A DNA stretch of 64,000 bases from Variovorax ginsengisoli (GCF_006438845.1 NZ_RCZJ01000002.1:881145-945144), one strand, 5' to 3'. Shown: positions 30,801 through 39,863, counted from the stretch's first letter. The notes: a model not told the origin generated them from the sequence alone. A program made the numbers and translations.

Positions 30801-32792
30801 CAACAGAACAACGCGGTCACGGCCGTGACGGTGGATGCGCCAGGCGGCACGATCACAGCGGGGGCCGATGTCTACCGCACCCGCTTCGAGGCGGAAGGTT
30901 GGACCGGCGACGTGATCCGCGAAAAGCTCAGCGAAGACACCACAGGACTGAGCAGCGTGCGGCAATGGAGTGCGGCCGAGAAGCTGGCGGCGCGCGCCGC
31001 CACCACCCGGAAGATCTACTACGCCGGTGCAGGTGCAGGCACGCCTGTCTTGCGCCCCTTCACCTACGCGGGGATCAATGCGCAGGCATCGGACAAGGCA
31101 TGGCTAGACGCCCTCAATCTCAACCCAACCACTTCGACAACCACGTCGGACGGCAAGGCAGAGGAGCGCATTCGCTTTCTGCGCGGAGAAAGCGAGACGT
31201 TGCGGACACGCAAGAAGCTGGTCGGAGGTCTGCCCAATGTGCTGGGCGACATCGTGAACTCCTCACCGTTGCGGATCAGCGGAGCGATGTACCGACCCGC
31301 CGCCGCCGATGCGCTGGAGGGCTCGAAAAATTACTCGACTTTCGCCAGTGGGCAGGCGGCCATGGAAATGATCTACGTGGGTGCCAACGACGGGATGCTG
31401 CACGCCTTCGACGCGAAGACTGGCGAAGAGGAATTTGCCTATATCCCCAGCGCCCTGCGCAGCACGCTCAACATCCTGACCGCGCCGAAGTACGGCCTAA
31501 AAGATGGGACGCCGCACCGCTATTACGTTGACGGCACGCCTGTGGCTTCGGACGTGTATTTCGGCGGCGCCTGGCACAAGGTGCTGGTCGGCAGCTTGGG
31601 CGCCGGTGGCCGGCAGGTCTTTGCATTGGATGTCACCGACCCGAAGGCGCCGAAGCTGCTGTGGGAATTCGGCAACCTGCAGGACGGCAACATGGGCCAT
31701 TCCGTCGCTCAACCCACGATCACCCGCCTCAACGATCCCGCCTCGGGCAAAGGCAAATGGGTGGCGCTGGTGCCGAGCGGTTACCAGGGCGACAGCAGCA
31801 GTGCCGGCGGCGCAAACCTGTTCGTGCTCGACATTTCAACCGGCGCCGTGATCAAACGCTTCGACCTCGCCGGGGGCATGACGACCGACGAACTCAATGC
31901 GTCGCTTCCGCTGGGCAACGGCTTGTCCCGCGCCACCGGCGTTGATGGCAACCGCGACGGCAAGACAGACCTGGCTTACGCCGGCGACCTGGCGGGCAAT
32001 GTGTGGCGCTTCGATATGCGCAGCAGCGACGCCAACGCGTGGACCGTCCAAAAGTTCTACACCGCCAAGGATGGAAGCGGGAAGCGCCAGCCCATCACAG
32101 CGGCACCGTATGTCGTCGACCATCCCACCGGCTTGGGAGATCTGGTGATCTTCGGCACGGGACGGTTGCTCACGGTGACCGACAAGAGCAGCGCCCAGAA
32201 GCAATCGGTGTATGGAATTTGGGACCGCTACACCGTCCCCGGCGCGGCGGCGCCTACGCCATTGCCGAGTGCAGGCAAGGTTCGCGCGGATCTTCAGGCG
32301 CAAACATTCACCGAGTTGCAGGCGGACTCAGGCAACTTCGGGCTGTCCAGCAACCAGGTGCAGTGGAAGAAGACAGGCGCCACGGGCTCGGACGACGCCA
32401 GCGTCGGCAAGTGGGGCTGGTATGTCGATCTGCCCCGCAATGGAGAGAAGGTGACCTTCGACATGGCGTTGTATGGACGCGGACTGTTCATCTCCACTGT
32501 GCGTACGTCGGACGACCCGTGCGCCGCCGGCTTGAGCGGCACGTTGTACGGCATCGATCCGAACGGCGGGGGTCAAACGAAGTACACGGTCTTCGACATC
32601 GATGGCAACGGTGCCTTCAATGCCTCCGACTCCGTGGCTGGTCAGACGGTCAGCGGCACGTCGACCGGCGCCGGGAAGCAGACGATCCGCGCAGGAAAGG
32701 TGTTTGACCCCAATGCTGCGCCGAAGGGTGTGAATTCGGGCATGGAGTTCGGTCGCCAGAGCTGGCGTCGGCAACCACCGAATGCGCCGTGA
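27810..32792 (+). CDS. pilY1: PilY1/PilC-type pilus tip adhesin with a PA14-like insert
   Basis: 1660 aa. A signal peptide lies in about residues 1-37. An EF-hand-like loop DLDGDGVID is near residue 79. A PA14-like domain spans about residues 310-430 ([19 protein letters not shown], ending HWGLALRS). The C-terminal PilY1 beta-propeller (residues about 1080-1560) holds the calcium site D1379-G-N-R-D1383 to D1387, and another DxDxN loop is near residue 1596. PilY1 sits at the pilus tip, helps assembly and mediates adhesion and Ca2+-dependent twitching. I see no von Willebrand domain. Codon use in the part about 28.4-30.6 kb looks less GC-biased than the flanks. Confidence 0.9.
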   Translation: MVRPALSKPTPFRALHIAGLLAAFVALLTGQHLATAQSGGDTALAQTPLFVSESHPPLNMLVMGRDHKLYYEAYNDASDLDGDGVIDVGYKPDKIDYYGYFNNNACYGYSGDKFTPVAVATGSKKKQCDGTNWSGDFLNYLTTSRMDAIRRVLYGGTRMEDSKTSTVLQGAYIPRDAHSSGKAYDPARDIGVYKIQDYSPLKQPVAGTRHLFAVTTIDQSGDGAIPRLRVLNDSKFQIWEWVSKEQPVAQDKCINNDTNCAQGETTQFDMLDSSSYRNLKISTWKTSGGIPGDPVTMALYFVANSLGNRLCGTGTVTAINTQGPNNNPFVPGANNCTQDNYMTEITGQIYVPTTGTYTFAVDGDDAVEVSFGVGLQTFGWYGGHGGDRGQAGLQSHSGSVYLSAGYNDVRFRHVEGSGDDHWGLALRSTRPASAIVDRKIRVEACSSTNAALREATCKAYPNSGGTPIYKPTGLLHDFGENEKMYFGLLTGSYQKNIAGGTLRRNISKFTDEIDLQTGQFRNGVSGVVANIDRQKSIGFNGSTYNNCGWITNGPISAMSDPSDCAMWGNPVGEMMFETMRYFAGGTGAHSQYTYANSGSKDDGLGLSKPDWQAPYRPVADGGFQRCARPVMTVVSDINPSYDFKMPGSKYLTGVGAEASNLSAFNVSTEVQAIGAAEQINGKSFFIGQSTTANADAAPTVKRVDDLSLVRGLSPQEPSKEGTYYSAGVARYGANNAIFGTASSAVKNQLMTYSVAIASPLPEIRFPVGTAQQPRFVTIAPFAKSVTGSGIDPTKFAPTNQIVDYYVDRIANTGTVDADSTVNGGRPYAEFRINYEDVEQGADHDMDAISRYTVALQADRTVKIDIVSEYAAGGIGQHMGYVISGTTQDGMYLDVRDKDTGSVYYALNTPQGRLPGYCANNAADSDCHNLPLTSSRTFAPSTSATSGTFLKDPLWYAAKYGMPGRNPSSVVGDPDNYFLVTNATTLKDKMTQAFNDILQQNNAVTAVTVDAPGGTITAGADVYRTRFEAEGWTGDVIREKLSEDTTGLSSVRQWSAAEKLAARAATTRKIYYAGAGAGTPVLRPFTYAGINAQASDKAWLDALNLNPTTSTTTSDGKAEERIRFLRGESETLRTRKKLVGGLPNVLGDIVNSSPLRISGAMYRPAAADALEGSKNYSTFASGQAAMEMIYVGANDGMLHAFDAKTGEEEFAYIPSALRSTLNILTAPKYGLKDGTPHRYYVDGTPVASDVYFGGAWHKVLVGSLGAGGRQVFALDVTDPKAPKLLWEFGNLQDGNMGHSVAQPTITRLNDPASGKGKWVALVPSGYQGDSSSAGGANLFVLDISTGAVIKRFDLAGGMTTDELNASLPLGNGLSRATGVDGNRDGKTDLAYAGDLAGNVWRFDMRSSDANAWTVQKFYTAKDGSGKRQPITAAPYVVDHPTGLGDLVIFGTGRLLTVTDKSSAQKQSVYGIWDRYTVPGAAAPTPLPSAGKVRADLQAQTFTELQADSGNFGLSSNQVQWKKTGATGSDDASVGKWGWYVDLPRNGEKVTFDMALYGRGLFISTVRTSDDPCAAGLSGTLYGIDPNGGGQTKYTVFDIDGNGAFNASDSVAGQTVSGTSTGAGKQTIRAGKVFDPNAAPKGVNSGMEFGRQSWRRQPPNAP

Positions 32793-32833
32793 TGATGTCT
32801 AGCATGACGACGCGAAAGTCGGAGGAAAAACGA

Positions 32834-33277
32834 ATGCGCAAAGCTGAAAAGGGATTCACCCTGATCGAACTGATGATCGTGGTGGCCGTAATCGCCATCC
32901 TCGCCGCGATTGCTTACCCGTCGTACCAGGAGTACGTGATGCGTTCCCGGCGTGTGGAAGGGCAAAGCCTGTTGAATGATGTGGCGGCGCGGCAGGAGCG
33001 CTGGCGCGCGCAGAACGGCGAGTACCTGACCAATGGCACCGCGTCTGAGATTGCGACCAAGTTGAAACTGGCGCAGATCGAGAAGTCGGAGAACGGGTAT
33101 TACACCTTGGGCGTCACCAAGGCGGCCGATAACAGTGACGGTGGCTACACGCTGAAAGCCACGCGCTCGGGAGTTCAGGCCAACGACCGGAAATGCGGTG
33201 ACTTCACGCTAAACGCCACTGGAAAGAAAGACATGGTTGCCGGTACGCCTGGAACGGCGGCACTTTGTTGGCGGTGA
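32834..33277 (+). CDS. pilE: Type IV minor pilin PilE
   Basis: 147 aa from the ATG at 32834, with GGAGG 8 nt upstream. The leader [23 protein letters not shown] gives a seven-residue prepilin signal with mature Phe1 and Glu5. The C-terminal [10 protein letters not shown]...ALCW carries the disulfide loop typical of PilE minor pilins. It is the last gene of the fimT-pilVWXY1E operon. Confidence 0.89.
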   Translation: MRKAEKGFTLIELMIVVAVIAILAAIAYPSYQEYVMRSRRVEGQSLLNDVAARQERWRAQNGEYLTNGTASEIATKLKLAQIEKSENGYYTLGVTKAADNSDGGYTLKATRSGVQANDRKCGDFTLNATGKKDMVAGTPGTAALCWR

Positions 33278-33736
33278 CGCTCGGGGGTTTTTCCGAAACC
33301 AACACCGCGAGGTGAGCGGCGACGACTTCCCCGCCTGGCCGAATACAAATAGAGGTTGGATATCCTTCACGGGCCTTTTTCCGCACGCCGGAGATGCCTA
33401 CGTGACGTCTTCGCTTGACCAGCGCTTTAGCTGGGGGGCTCGCGACCTGTTGCTGTACGCGCACACCATCTCCAAAGCTGGTGCTGATACTGGTGCTGGT
33501 GCTGGTGCTGGTGCTGGTGCTGGTGCTGGTGCTGGTGCTGGTGCTGGTGCTGGTGCTGGTGCAGTCGGAGTGATGCCACGGCGCTTGAGGTCAACGGCAA
33601 GCACGTCCCTGAGGCAGGATGGATCGTCCGATATCAGCAACGTCAATCGAGTGTGACGACGGTCTCGGTCTACCCTTGATGCATCTAAGGCTGCCGATGC
33701 GTGATTCGGTGCCAGACGACAAGAAGCTCAACATGC
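33278..33736. other. 459-bp gene-free stretch with a tandem repeat
   Basis: There is no convincing gene between pilE and the pilA terminator. Open frames on both strands owe their length to the hexamer repeat (Gly-Ala on one strand, Ala-Pro on the other). The minus-strand frame before the repeat (from a TTG at 33646) reads LTLLISDDPSCLRDVLAVDL, which looks protein-like but matches nothing I know and has no ribosome site. It may be a gene remnant. Confidence 0.5.
33491..33562. repeat. Perfect 12-copy TGGTGC hexamer tandem repeat
   Basis: Twelve exact copies of TGGTGC run without interruption; a degenerate unit (CTGGTGCTGATAC) precedes them. The perfection suggests recent slippage. A hexamer cannot shift a reading frame, so any effect would be on spacing or on the length of a dipeptide linker. 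Confidence 0.95.
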
Positions 33737-33760
33737 AAAAAGCCGCCCGCAGGCGGCTTT
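33737..33760 (-). terminator. Rho-independent terminator of pilA
   Basis: On the minus strand AAGCCGCC/GGCGGCTT forms an eight-pair stem with loop TGCG followed by a T-run, 21 bp beyond the pilA stop. Confidence 0.88.
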
Positions 33761-33781
33761 GTAAAGCGAGATAGACCTAGA

Positions 33782-34243
33782 TCAGGTGCATTCCTTCGGC
33801 TTCAACTTGGCAGCCACATCGGTGGTGCAGGCCCATGCGCTGGGAGTTACGGTCGCGCTAGCGGTAGCAGTATCAGCCGTCCGGGTCCAGGTGATTTTCT
33901 TCCCAGCGACTTGGGCACCGCCAACCATCGTGCATTCAATCGTGGCAACACCAGCATTGGCGACCACAAAGGCAGCGGTGATGGGCGAGCACCGCTTTGT
34001 AGGCGTCTGGAGACCGATATCAGCAGGAGTGGCGACAGCAGTACCTTCGGTGATCTTGGTCTCCATGCTCACCTTGCCCGGGGTAATTTCAGAGAGAGCA
34101 CTTGCGATCTGCGCCTTTGCCGTGTAATCCTGATAGGCGGGCAGTGCCACAGCGGCCAAGATACCGATGATCGCCACAACGATCATCAACTCGATCAGGG
34201 TGAAACCCTTTTGCACGTTGCGTGCGATGGAACGACGGTTCAT
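33782..34243 (-). CDS. pilA: Major type IV pilin
   Basis: 153 aa. The leader [29 protein letters not shown] is a 13-residue prepilin signal with mature Phe1 and Glu5. The globular domain has four cysteines (RCSPI, IECTM, WACTT, KECT), the last only one residue from the end; the chain ends Cys-Thr. It is separate from and convergent to the minor-pilin operon, with its own sigma-54 promoter and terminator, as expected for a highly expressed major subunit. The C-terminal hydroxyl residue is a possible glycosylation site. Confidence 0.92.
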   Translation of the reverse strand: MNRRSIARNVQKGFTLIELMIVVAIIGILAAVALPAYQDYTAKAQIASALSEITPGKVSMETKITEGTAVATPADIGLQTPTKRCSPITAAFVVANAGVATIECTMVGGAQVAGKKITWTRTADTATASATVTPSAWACTTDVAAKLKPKECT

Positions 34244-34299
34244 TCAGATACTCCGGTTGATTAAGAAGCCCGGGTTGCTCCCGGTGCGGTGTTCCATCC

Positions 34300-34314
34300 G
34301 CAGCAACCGTGCCA
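34300..34314 (-). promoter_or_regulatory. Sigma-54 promoter of pilA
   Basis: The minus strand reads TGGCACG-GTTG-CTGC: a perfect -24 element, the right spacing and a -12 element with one change (CTGC for TTGC) that keeps the essential GC. It lies about 57 bp upstream of the pilA ATG. PilSR/sigma-54 control of pilA is known in Pseudomonas and other proteobacteria. Confidence 0.82.
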
Positions 34315-34376
34315 CGCGCCGATTGACCTTGGTTAACCGCTTCGGTGCGAAATCGATCACATTCGGCTTACAAACT

Positions 34377-34428
34377 GTGACGATTCACGCCTCAACGTTG
34401 GAGGCGTCGTTGACAATTTTTGTCCAAC
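34377..34428. promoter_or_regulatory. Palindrome cluster upstream of the pilA promoter
   Basis: Three inverted repeats lie 63-128 bp upstream of the sigma-54 -24 element: GTGA-CGAT-TCAC (34377-34388), ACGCCTC/GAGGCGT with a 7-nt loop (34387-34407) and TTGACAA/TTGTCCAA (34410-34427). The position suits an enhancer for a sigma-54 activator such as PilR, whose sites contain TGTC/GACA half-sites. The middle stem could instead end the upstream phosphodiesterase-like gene. Confidence 0.45.
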
Positions 34429-34470
34429 TGGCCGAAATGTGTCCCGCACCGCCGGACGCCGGTCAACGGC

Positions 34471-35277
34471 TCAGACCACCAAAACGCCCGCAGCTTGCAA
34501 CCACCGAATATCCCTAGCCTCGCGCCCGCTCACATGGCACGCCGCTGCAAACGCATCGATCTGGCTCATGATCTCGCCCGTCTCCGCCGGCTTGGTGTGC
34601 GTGATGTAGATGGGGTACTGCCTGCCCGGTGCGATGCATGCCAGTTCATCTGCCAACGTCACCGGTGACAGGTGCAGGCTGCGTTGCGCCAACGCCTGCT
34701 CGCGGTCGCTGAAGGCAGTTTCAATGACCAGCATGGCCACGTCCATGGCGTTCACGCGGTCCCAGAAAGGCGGATTGCGTTCGGTATCACCGCTGAAAAC
34801 CCAATGCGGCCCACCGCTGGCGCAGCGCACGGCGTAGCCGCAGGCCGGCACGGTATGTACCGCCGGGAGCACCTCGATCGCTTTGGCAGCGCGGCTGCCG
34901 AGTTGCAGCGTCTGGCCAACGGCGATGTCGTGGAAGCTGACGAAGGGCGACTCACGGCTCGGGATGCTGGCGAAATCGGGCCAGATGACGTTGTTGAAGA
35001 CGTGGGCCCGCAACGCTTCGATGGTGGCGCGCAGTGCGTGCACGCGAAGGGGCTGGCTGCGACGCGACGCGACGGCGTCGATCATCAGCGGCAGGGCGGC
35101 GATGTGGTCGAGGTGCGAATGGGTCAGCAGTACGTCGTCGATGCCGGCCATTTCGTCGAGCGTGAGGTCGCCGACACCGGTGCCGGCATCGACGAGCAGG
35201 TCGCCGTCGATCAGGAAGGATGTGGTGCGGCAGTCTTTGGCGATGGCGCCTGAACACCCCAGTACACGCACCTGCAT
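34471..35277 (-). CDS. Metallo-beta-lactamase-fold hydrolase, cyclic-nucleotide phosphodiesterase-like
   Basis: 268 aa. The metal motif THSHLDH is at residues 52-58, with further ligands in VHTVPACGYAV, FSGDTERN and ITHTKP. The opening MQVRVLGCSGAIAKDCRTTS and overall layout resemble class II cAMP phosphodiesterases, with tRNase Z-like proteins as the alternative. It starts 15 bp after the adenylate cyclase gene on the same strand, so hydrolysis of the cyclase product is a natural inference. Activity is not proved by the sequence. Confidence 0.8.
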   Translation of the reverse strand: MQVRVLGCSGAIAKDCRTTSFLIDGDLLVDAGTGVGDLTLDEMAGIDDVLLTHSHLDHIAALPLMIDAVASRRSQPLRVHALRATIEALRAHVFNNVIWPDFASIPSRESPFVSFHDIAVGQTLQLGSRAAKAIEVLPAVHTVPACGYAVRCASGGPHWVFSGDTERNPPFWDRVNAMDVAMLVIETAFSDREQALAQRSLHLSPVTLADELACIAPGRQYPIYITHTKPAETGEIMSQIDAFAAACHVSGREARDIRWLQAAGVLVV

Positions 35278-35292
35278 AGGGAAAGGCCCTTG

Positions 35293-37563
35293 TTACTTGG
35301 TTTCGAAACGGATTGCGCCGTCCCAGTCCGGGTCCTTGGGCTGCAATGCCATCGAGGCTAAACGCTTCGCGTAGAGCTGGTAAAGGACTTTTTTGGCATC
35401 GACCGTCAACAGCGGGGCGAGCAGCGTCCGGCCTTCGGCCCACTGCTGCGCACGGTAAGCCGAAAGGACCAAGTCCCAGCGTTCCAGCTGCGCGAGAAGC
35501 GCGGGGCCGGCCTCGTCGACCCGTGCGACGGGGGTGAAGACGGCGACGGCGCGTGCCTTGCCGCGCACGTAGACCAAGTCGAGTTCTTGCCAGAGGTAGC
35601 GCGATGCGGCCTGCCGCGTGGCGTCGGTGGCGAGGATCTCGGCGCCGTAGTGCCCGCTGAGGCTTTCAAGCCGCGCCGCAAGGTTGACCGCGTCGCCCAC
35701 CACCGTGTAGCTGCGCCGCACTGCCGAGCCCATGTCGCCGACGCTCATGACGCCGGTGTTCAGGCCGATGCCGACGTTGATCTCGGGTCGACCGTCGGCG
35801 CGGTGCACCAGGTTGATTTCCTGCACCGCAGCGACCATTTCGGTGGCGGCCTGCACCGCCAGCGTTGCATGGTCGGCGGTATGCACGGGCGCGCCCCAGA
35901 AGGCCATGACGCAATCGCCCATGTACTTGTCGACGGTGCCGCGGTGCGCGTTGATGATCTCGGTGAGGCGGCTGAACACGGTGTTGAGAAAGGCCTGCAG
36001 CTCGGTCGGCGCCATGGTTTCGGACAGCTGCGTGAAGCCGCGCATGTCGCAGAACATCACCGTGAGCTCTTTGCTCTCGGCGCGCATGCTGTAGCGCTCG
36101 GGCCGCTCGAGCATCTCGTCGACCAGCTGCGGCGGCACGTAGGTGCCGAACAGGCGTGCCAGGCCGCGGCGGGCACGCGCTTCGACGAAGTAGCCCCAGC
36201 TCATGTTGAGCACGAAGGCCATGGCGATCATCATCAGCGCCACGGCCAGCGGCAGCACCAGGCCGAAGCTGGCGAACAGCGCAGCGTTGAGGCCCACCAC
36301 CAGCACGCCGACGCCGATGCAAAGCAGCGCCGCACGCGAGGCGGGCAGCAGCGACATGCCGACGGCCAGCAGCAGCCCGGAAATCAACAGCACCAGCACG
36401 CCGTAGCCGGGTGCGTAGTCGGGCACGTAGGGCAAGCGCCGGTCGATCAAGCCGGAAATGATGTTGGCGTGCACTTCCACGCCAGGAAAGGCCGCACCGA
36501 CGGGGGTTGCGCGCAGGTCTTGCAGCCCCGGGGCCGTGGCGCCGACCAGCACGATCTTGTCCTTGAGCTCGCCCGGCGCCAGCTTTCCGTTGAACACGTC
36601 GGCCGCCGCGATGTAGCGGAACGACCCGCCACGGACGCCGCCCGGCCCGCGAAACGGCACCAGCAGGCTTGCGCTCTGGTCGACCGGCACACGCAGCAAA
36701 CCCTGGCCGGGCGTGTCGAGCAGCAATGCCTCGAGCAGGGCCGGTCGGCCCGGCAGGCCGCTGGGTGCGAAGGCCGCACGCACCGGCGGCCTGCCCTGGG
36801 CCAGCCGGTAGACGGCGAGCGCGAGCGACTCGTAGTAGCCGGGCGTGGCCGCCACGCCTTCGTAGCGCGCCATCAAGGGCGCGGCGCGCACCACGCCGTC
36901 GCCGGTCGATTCGATCAGGACGTTGATGAAGCCGCCCGCAGGCGCCGCCTCGGCCAGCGGGGCGATGCTGCCAGCGAAGCCGTTCCAGCGTGTTGCATAG
37001 TGCGGGCCCGCAGGAAACGTATCGGGCGGCAGCAGCGGCACCGGAAGGCGCCCCTTGGCCCGGGCCTGAGGCGTCAACGTGAAGTAATAGCCCAACGAAA
37101 CGCGTCGATCGACGAGCGACTTGGCGAAGAGGGTGTCGTGGTCCAGCGTCGGCGCCAGGCGCTGGAGTTGCGCAGCAAAGGCGGCGTCATCGCGCAACGG
37201 GCCGGCGGCCAGTTGCTGCAGGCTGGCAAGGCCCGAACTGCCGTCGGCCTCGACGAAAAGCACGTCGTAGCCGAGCACCGCCGCCTGCTGCCGGCCCACG
37301 ATTTCTTCGGTCAGGCGCGCCAGCTTGTCACGGCTCCACGGCCACTGGCCGAGTTGCTGGAGGCTGGGATCGTCGATGTCGACGATGACGATGCGCGGGT
37401 CGAGCGTGCGCGGCATGGTGAGCCGCAACCGGGTGTCGTAGATGAAGTTGTCGAAAGGCTCGACGAAGGGTGAACGCCACACGCCGACGGCGTGACCCAG
37501 CGCCAGAAGTACCGGCAAAAGGGTGATGGCGATCCGCAGCCAATGCCGGCGCAGCGCATTCAT
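35293..37563 (-). CDS. CHASE2-domain class III adenylate/guanylate cyclase
   Basis: 756 aa. N-terminal transmembrane helix (residues 10-30), periplasmic CHASE2 sensor (about 35-375), three helices (about 385-455), and a catalytic domain (about 495-690). Metal aspartates D506 (FCDMRGF) and D550 (YMGDCVMAF), purine-specifying K546 and T620, and transition-state N627 and R631 (VNLAARLE) are all present. The Lys/Thr pair indicates ATP as substrate, so cAMP is the likely product. It is preceded by the FHA gene (36 bp) and followed by the phosphodiesterase-like gene. Confidence 0.9.
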   Translation of the reverse strand: MNALRRHWLRIAITLLPVLLALGHAVGVWRSPFVEPFDNFIYDTRLRLTMPRTLDPRIVIVDIDDPSLQQLGQWPWSRDKLARLTEEIVGRQQAAVLGYDVLFVEADGSSGLASLQQLAAGPLRDDAAFAAQLQRLAPTLDHDTLFAKSLVDRRVSLGYYFTLTPQARAKGRLPVPLLPPDTFPAGPHYATRWNGFAGSIAPLAEAAPAGGFINVLIESTGDGVVRAAPLMARYEGVAATPGYYESLALAVYRLAQGRPPVRAAFAPSGLPGRPALLEALLLDTPGQGLLRVPVDQSASLLVPFRGPGGVRGGSFRYIAAADVFNGKLAPGELKDKIVLVGATAPGLQDLRATPVGAAFPGVEVHANIISGLIDRRLPYVPDYAPGYGVLVLLISGLLLAVGMSLLPASRAALLCIGVGVLVVGLNAALFASFGLVLPLAVALMMIAMAFVLNMSWGYFVEARARRGLARLFGTYVPPQLVDEMLERPERYSMRAESKELTVMFCDMRGFTQLSETMAPTELQAFLNTVFSRLTEIINAHRGTVDKYMGDCVMAFWGAPVHTADHATLAVQAATEMVAAVQEINLVHRADGRPEINVGIGLNTGVMSVGDMGSAVRRSYTVVGDAVNLAARLESLSGHYGAEILATDATRQAASRYLWQELDLVYVRGKARAVAVFTPVARVDEAGPALLAQLERWDLVLSAYRAQQWAEGRTLLAPLLTVDAKKVLYQLYAKRLASMALQPKDPDWDGAIRFETK

Positions 37564-37599
37564 GGCGCGGTGCGCCGAAGACCGAAAATCAGGGCCCGC

Positions 37600-38253
37600 T
37601 CAGGCGTGCACGAACTGCATGCGGGTGCCGCCGAGTTCCAGCACGTCGCCGTCTTGCAGCGACACGGCTTCGTTGCCCAGCGGCTCGCCGTTGAGCGTGG
37701 TGCCACCGTCGATCGGCGCCACCACGTAGCCGTGCAGACGGCGGGTGACGGCGGCCACGGCGACGCCGGGCTTGCCGATGGTGGTGACGACCTTTTCCAG
37801 GGAGAGTTCACGGCCGGCGCCGACGCCGGTGAGCACGCGGATGGCGGCTGCCGCGACGGCACCGCCCAGCGGCGACGCGACGGTGGGCGCACTCGACAAC
37901 GGAATGGGGCCGGAAGCCACCGGCGGGCCGACGCGCACCGGCACCGGGGACACGCTGCCCGGCTCGCCACCGGACAGATATCGAATCTTGTACTTACCGA
38001 CCTCGACGACGTCGTTGTTCTCCAGCGCCTGCTTCTTGATGGCGCGGGAATTGACGTAGGTTCCGTTGGTGCTGTTGAGATCTTCAAGATAGACATCGCC
38101 GCCGATCATGTGCAGCACGGCGTGCTCGCCACTGATCGCCAGATTGTCGATGACGATGTCGTTGTAGGGCCGCCGTCCCAGTGTGGTGCGGTCCTTGGCG
38201 AGCGTCACTTCCTTGATGACGACTCCATCGATCGAAACGATCATTTTCGGCAT
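37600..38253 (-). CDS. Tandem FHA-domain protein
   Basis: 217 aa. The first FHA domain (residues 1-95) has all key phosphothreonine-binding parts: LGRRPYNDIVI, SGEHAVLH and NSTNGTYVN. The second (about 135-215) is more divergent (TIGKPGVAVAAVTRRLHGYVV, TLNGEPLG), lacks the canonical GR-SxxH set and may not bind phosphothreonine. A Pro/Gly/Ala linker joins them. It lies between PP2C and cyclase genes and probably reads a Ser/Thr phosphorylation signal that the phosphatase removes. Confidence 0.86.
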   Translation of the reverse strand: MPKMIVSIDGVVIKEVTLAKDRTTLGRRPYNDIVIDNLAISGEHAVLHMIGGDVYLEDLNSTNGTYVNSRAIKKQALENNDVVEVGKYKIRYLSGGEPGSVSPVPVRVGPPVASGPIPLSSAPTVASPLGGAVAAAAIRVLTGVGAGRELSLEKVVTTIGKPGVAVAAVTRRLHGYVVAPIDGGTTLNGEPLGNEAVSLQDGDVLELGGTRMQFVHA

Positions 38254-38319
38254 GGCCGACTCCTGAAACTGCGAATTTGAATCAGCGGGCCCTTGCGGAA
38301 CATCGACTTCCCCAGACCT

Positions 38320-39132
38320 CTATGCCGTTGCAGCTGCCGTGCTTTCCGCGCCGGCGCGTGCCAGAACAATCGAAATATTGTCCCGTCCGCCATTGTCGTT
38401 CGCCAGTACAACCAAAAGTAGTGCTTTCTCGGGCAAGTCGCAATTCTGTAACAAAACTGTGGAAATCTGTGCGTCGGTCACCATCTCGCTGAGCCCGTCG
38501 GAACATAACAGGTAAAGGTCGCCGACCTGCGCACTGTGTTCGTGCATTTCAAGGTCCACCGCGCGTTCGATGCCCAGCGCGCGCGTCACCAGGTTACGGT
38601 GAGGCGACTGCGCCGCTTGCTCGGGGGTGATCATTCCGGCGTCGAGCTGCTCCTGCAGCAGCGAGTGGTCCCGCGTGAGCTGCTCGAGCTTGCCTTCTCT
38701 CAGCCTGTAACAGCGCGAGTCGCCGATGTGACCGACCAAGGCGCGTCGCGGTCCGAAAGCCGCCACCACCAACGTCGTGCCCATGCCTTGAAGCTGCATG
38801 TTGGCGATGCCCGCTTCGAGGATGGCGCTGTTCGCTTCGTCGGTACCGGCTTGCAATGCCCGGCGCATGGCACGCACATGCGCGCCGGGGCCGGCATGGG
38901 CGAGCCAGCGCCCGAAGCTCGCCTGCAGCAGGGCAATCGCCATGCCGCTCGCCACTTCGCCGCCGTTGTAACCACCCATGCCGTCGGCCAGGATCGCCAG
39001 GCCCAGCGATGCATCGAAGGCGATCGCGTCCTCGTTGTTCGCGCGCACGCGCCCGGGATCGGTCAGCGCGGCGAAATCCCAGGACCGAATGCCGTCTTCC
39101 AGTTGAGGGGGGGAAGTGTCGGGGCCGGCCAT
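38320..39132 (-). CDS. PP2C-type (Stp1) serine/threonine protein phosphatase
   Basis: 270 aa from the ATG at 39132; the frame extends to 39285 but inside terC and without homology. The full set of PP2C motifs is present: GRVRANNEDA, LAILADGMGGYNGGEVAS (metal aspartate), GMGTTLVVA, GHIGDSRCYRL, LLCSDGLSEMV and GGRDNISIVL. Cytosolic Mn2+/Mg2+ phosphatase. It is followed by the FHA gene. No serine/threonine kinase gene is in the window, so the opposing kinase must lie elsewhere. Confidence 0.9.
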   Translation of the reverse strand: MAGPDTSPPQLEDGIRSWDFAALTDPGRVRANNEDAIAFDASLGLAILADGMGGYNGGEVASGMAIALLQASFGRWLAHAGPGAHVRAMRRALQAGTDEANSAILEAGIANMQLQGMGTTLVVAAFGPRRALVGHIGDSRCYRLREGKLEQLTRDHSLLQEQLDAGMITPEQAAQSPHRNLVTRALGIERAVDLEMHEHSAQVGDLYLLCSDGLSEMVTDAQISTVLLQNCDLPEKALLLVVLANDNGGRDNISIVLARAGAESTAAATA

Positions 39133-39154
39133 GGGTGGTGCAGTGACAGCGGGT

Positions 39155-39838
39155 TCAGTGCGCGGCGGCGTGGCCGCGGCGCTGCAGCCAGCGTCCGCCG
39201 AACACCACGAAGGCGGCGCCAGCGGCAGCGGCAGCGTAGTGCAGCCAGGGGTTCGCGACCAGCACGTCGCGCAGGAAGACGTCATTCACGATCGTCTCGC
39301 CGCCGACCCAGCCGATGAGCGCCGCGCCGAGCATGACGATGATCGGGAAACGTTCCATCAGCTTGATCATGAGCGTGCTGCCGAAGATCACCAGCGGAAT
39401 GCTGATCGCCAGCCCGAGGATCAGCAGGGTGGTGTTGCCTTGCGCCGCAGCGGCCACGGCGATCACGTTGTCCAGGCTCATCACCAGGTCGGCAATGAGG
39501 ATGGTGCGCACCGCCGCGAAGAGGCTGCCGTACTCCTTGCTCTCGCCTTCGCCTTCATCCTCTTCACCCAGCAGCTGCAGGCCGATCCACAGCAGCAGCA
39601 GGCCGCCGACGATCTGGAGAAAGGGCAAGCCCAAGAGCTTGGCCGCCACCACCGTCAGCACGATGCGCAGCACCACGGCCGCACCCGAGCCGAAGAGCAC
39701 GGCCTTCTGTTGCTGCGCGGGCGGCAGCGAGCGGGCTGCGAGCGCGATCACCACCGCGTTGTCGCCCGAAAGAATGATGTTGATCCAGACGATCTTGATC
39801 AGGCCGATCCAGAAGTCAGCGTTTTGTAATTGGTCCAT
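39155..39838 (-). CDS. TerC family integral membrane protein
   Basis: 227 aa, about seven helices, with WINIILSGDNAVVIALAARSL near residue 20 and ADLVMSLDNVIAVAAAA near residue 115. It is a paralogue of the riboswitch-controlled terC at 17.1 kb but with a different cytoplasmic loop (EEDEGEGESKEYG). Its own 5' region has no aptamer: the sucD terminator is directly upstream. It lies 22 bp before the PP2C gene on the same strand, so it is possibly cotranscribed with the signalling genes. Confidence 0.85.
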   Translation of the reverse strand: MDQLQNADFWIGLIKIVWINIILSGDNAVVIALAARSLPPAQQQKAVLFGSGAAVVLRIVLTVVAAKLLGLPFLQIVGGLLLLWIGLQLLGEEDEGEGESKEYGSLFAAVRTILIADLVMSLDNVIAVAAAAQGNTTLLILGLAISIPLVIFGSTLMIKLMERFPIIVMLGAALIGWVGGETIVNDVFLRDVLVANPWLHYAAAAAGAAFVVFGGRWLQRRGHAAAH

Positions 39839-39863
39839 GTCTCTTTTCCACTGTTATGTATAG

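Noticed and set aside
33282..33300. Terminator after pilE (GCTCGGGGGTTTTTCCG)
   Set aside because: The T-run is not preceded by a convincing stem.
33491..33562. CRISPR-like array
   Set aside because: It is a simple hexamer tandem repeat with no spacers and no cas genes in the window.
34376..34389. Canonical CRP/Vfr site before pilA
   Set aside because: The central spacing is 4 rather than 6 bases, so I list it only as a palindrome.
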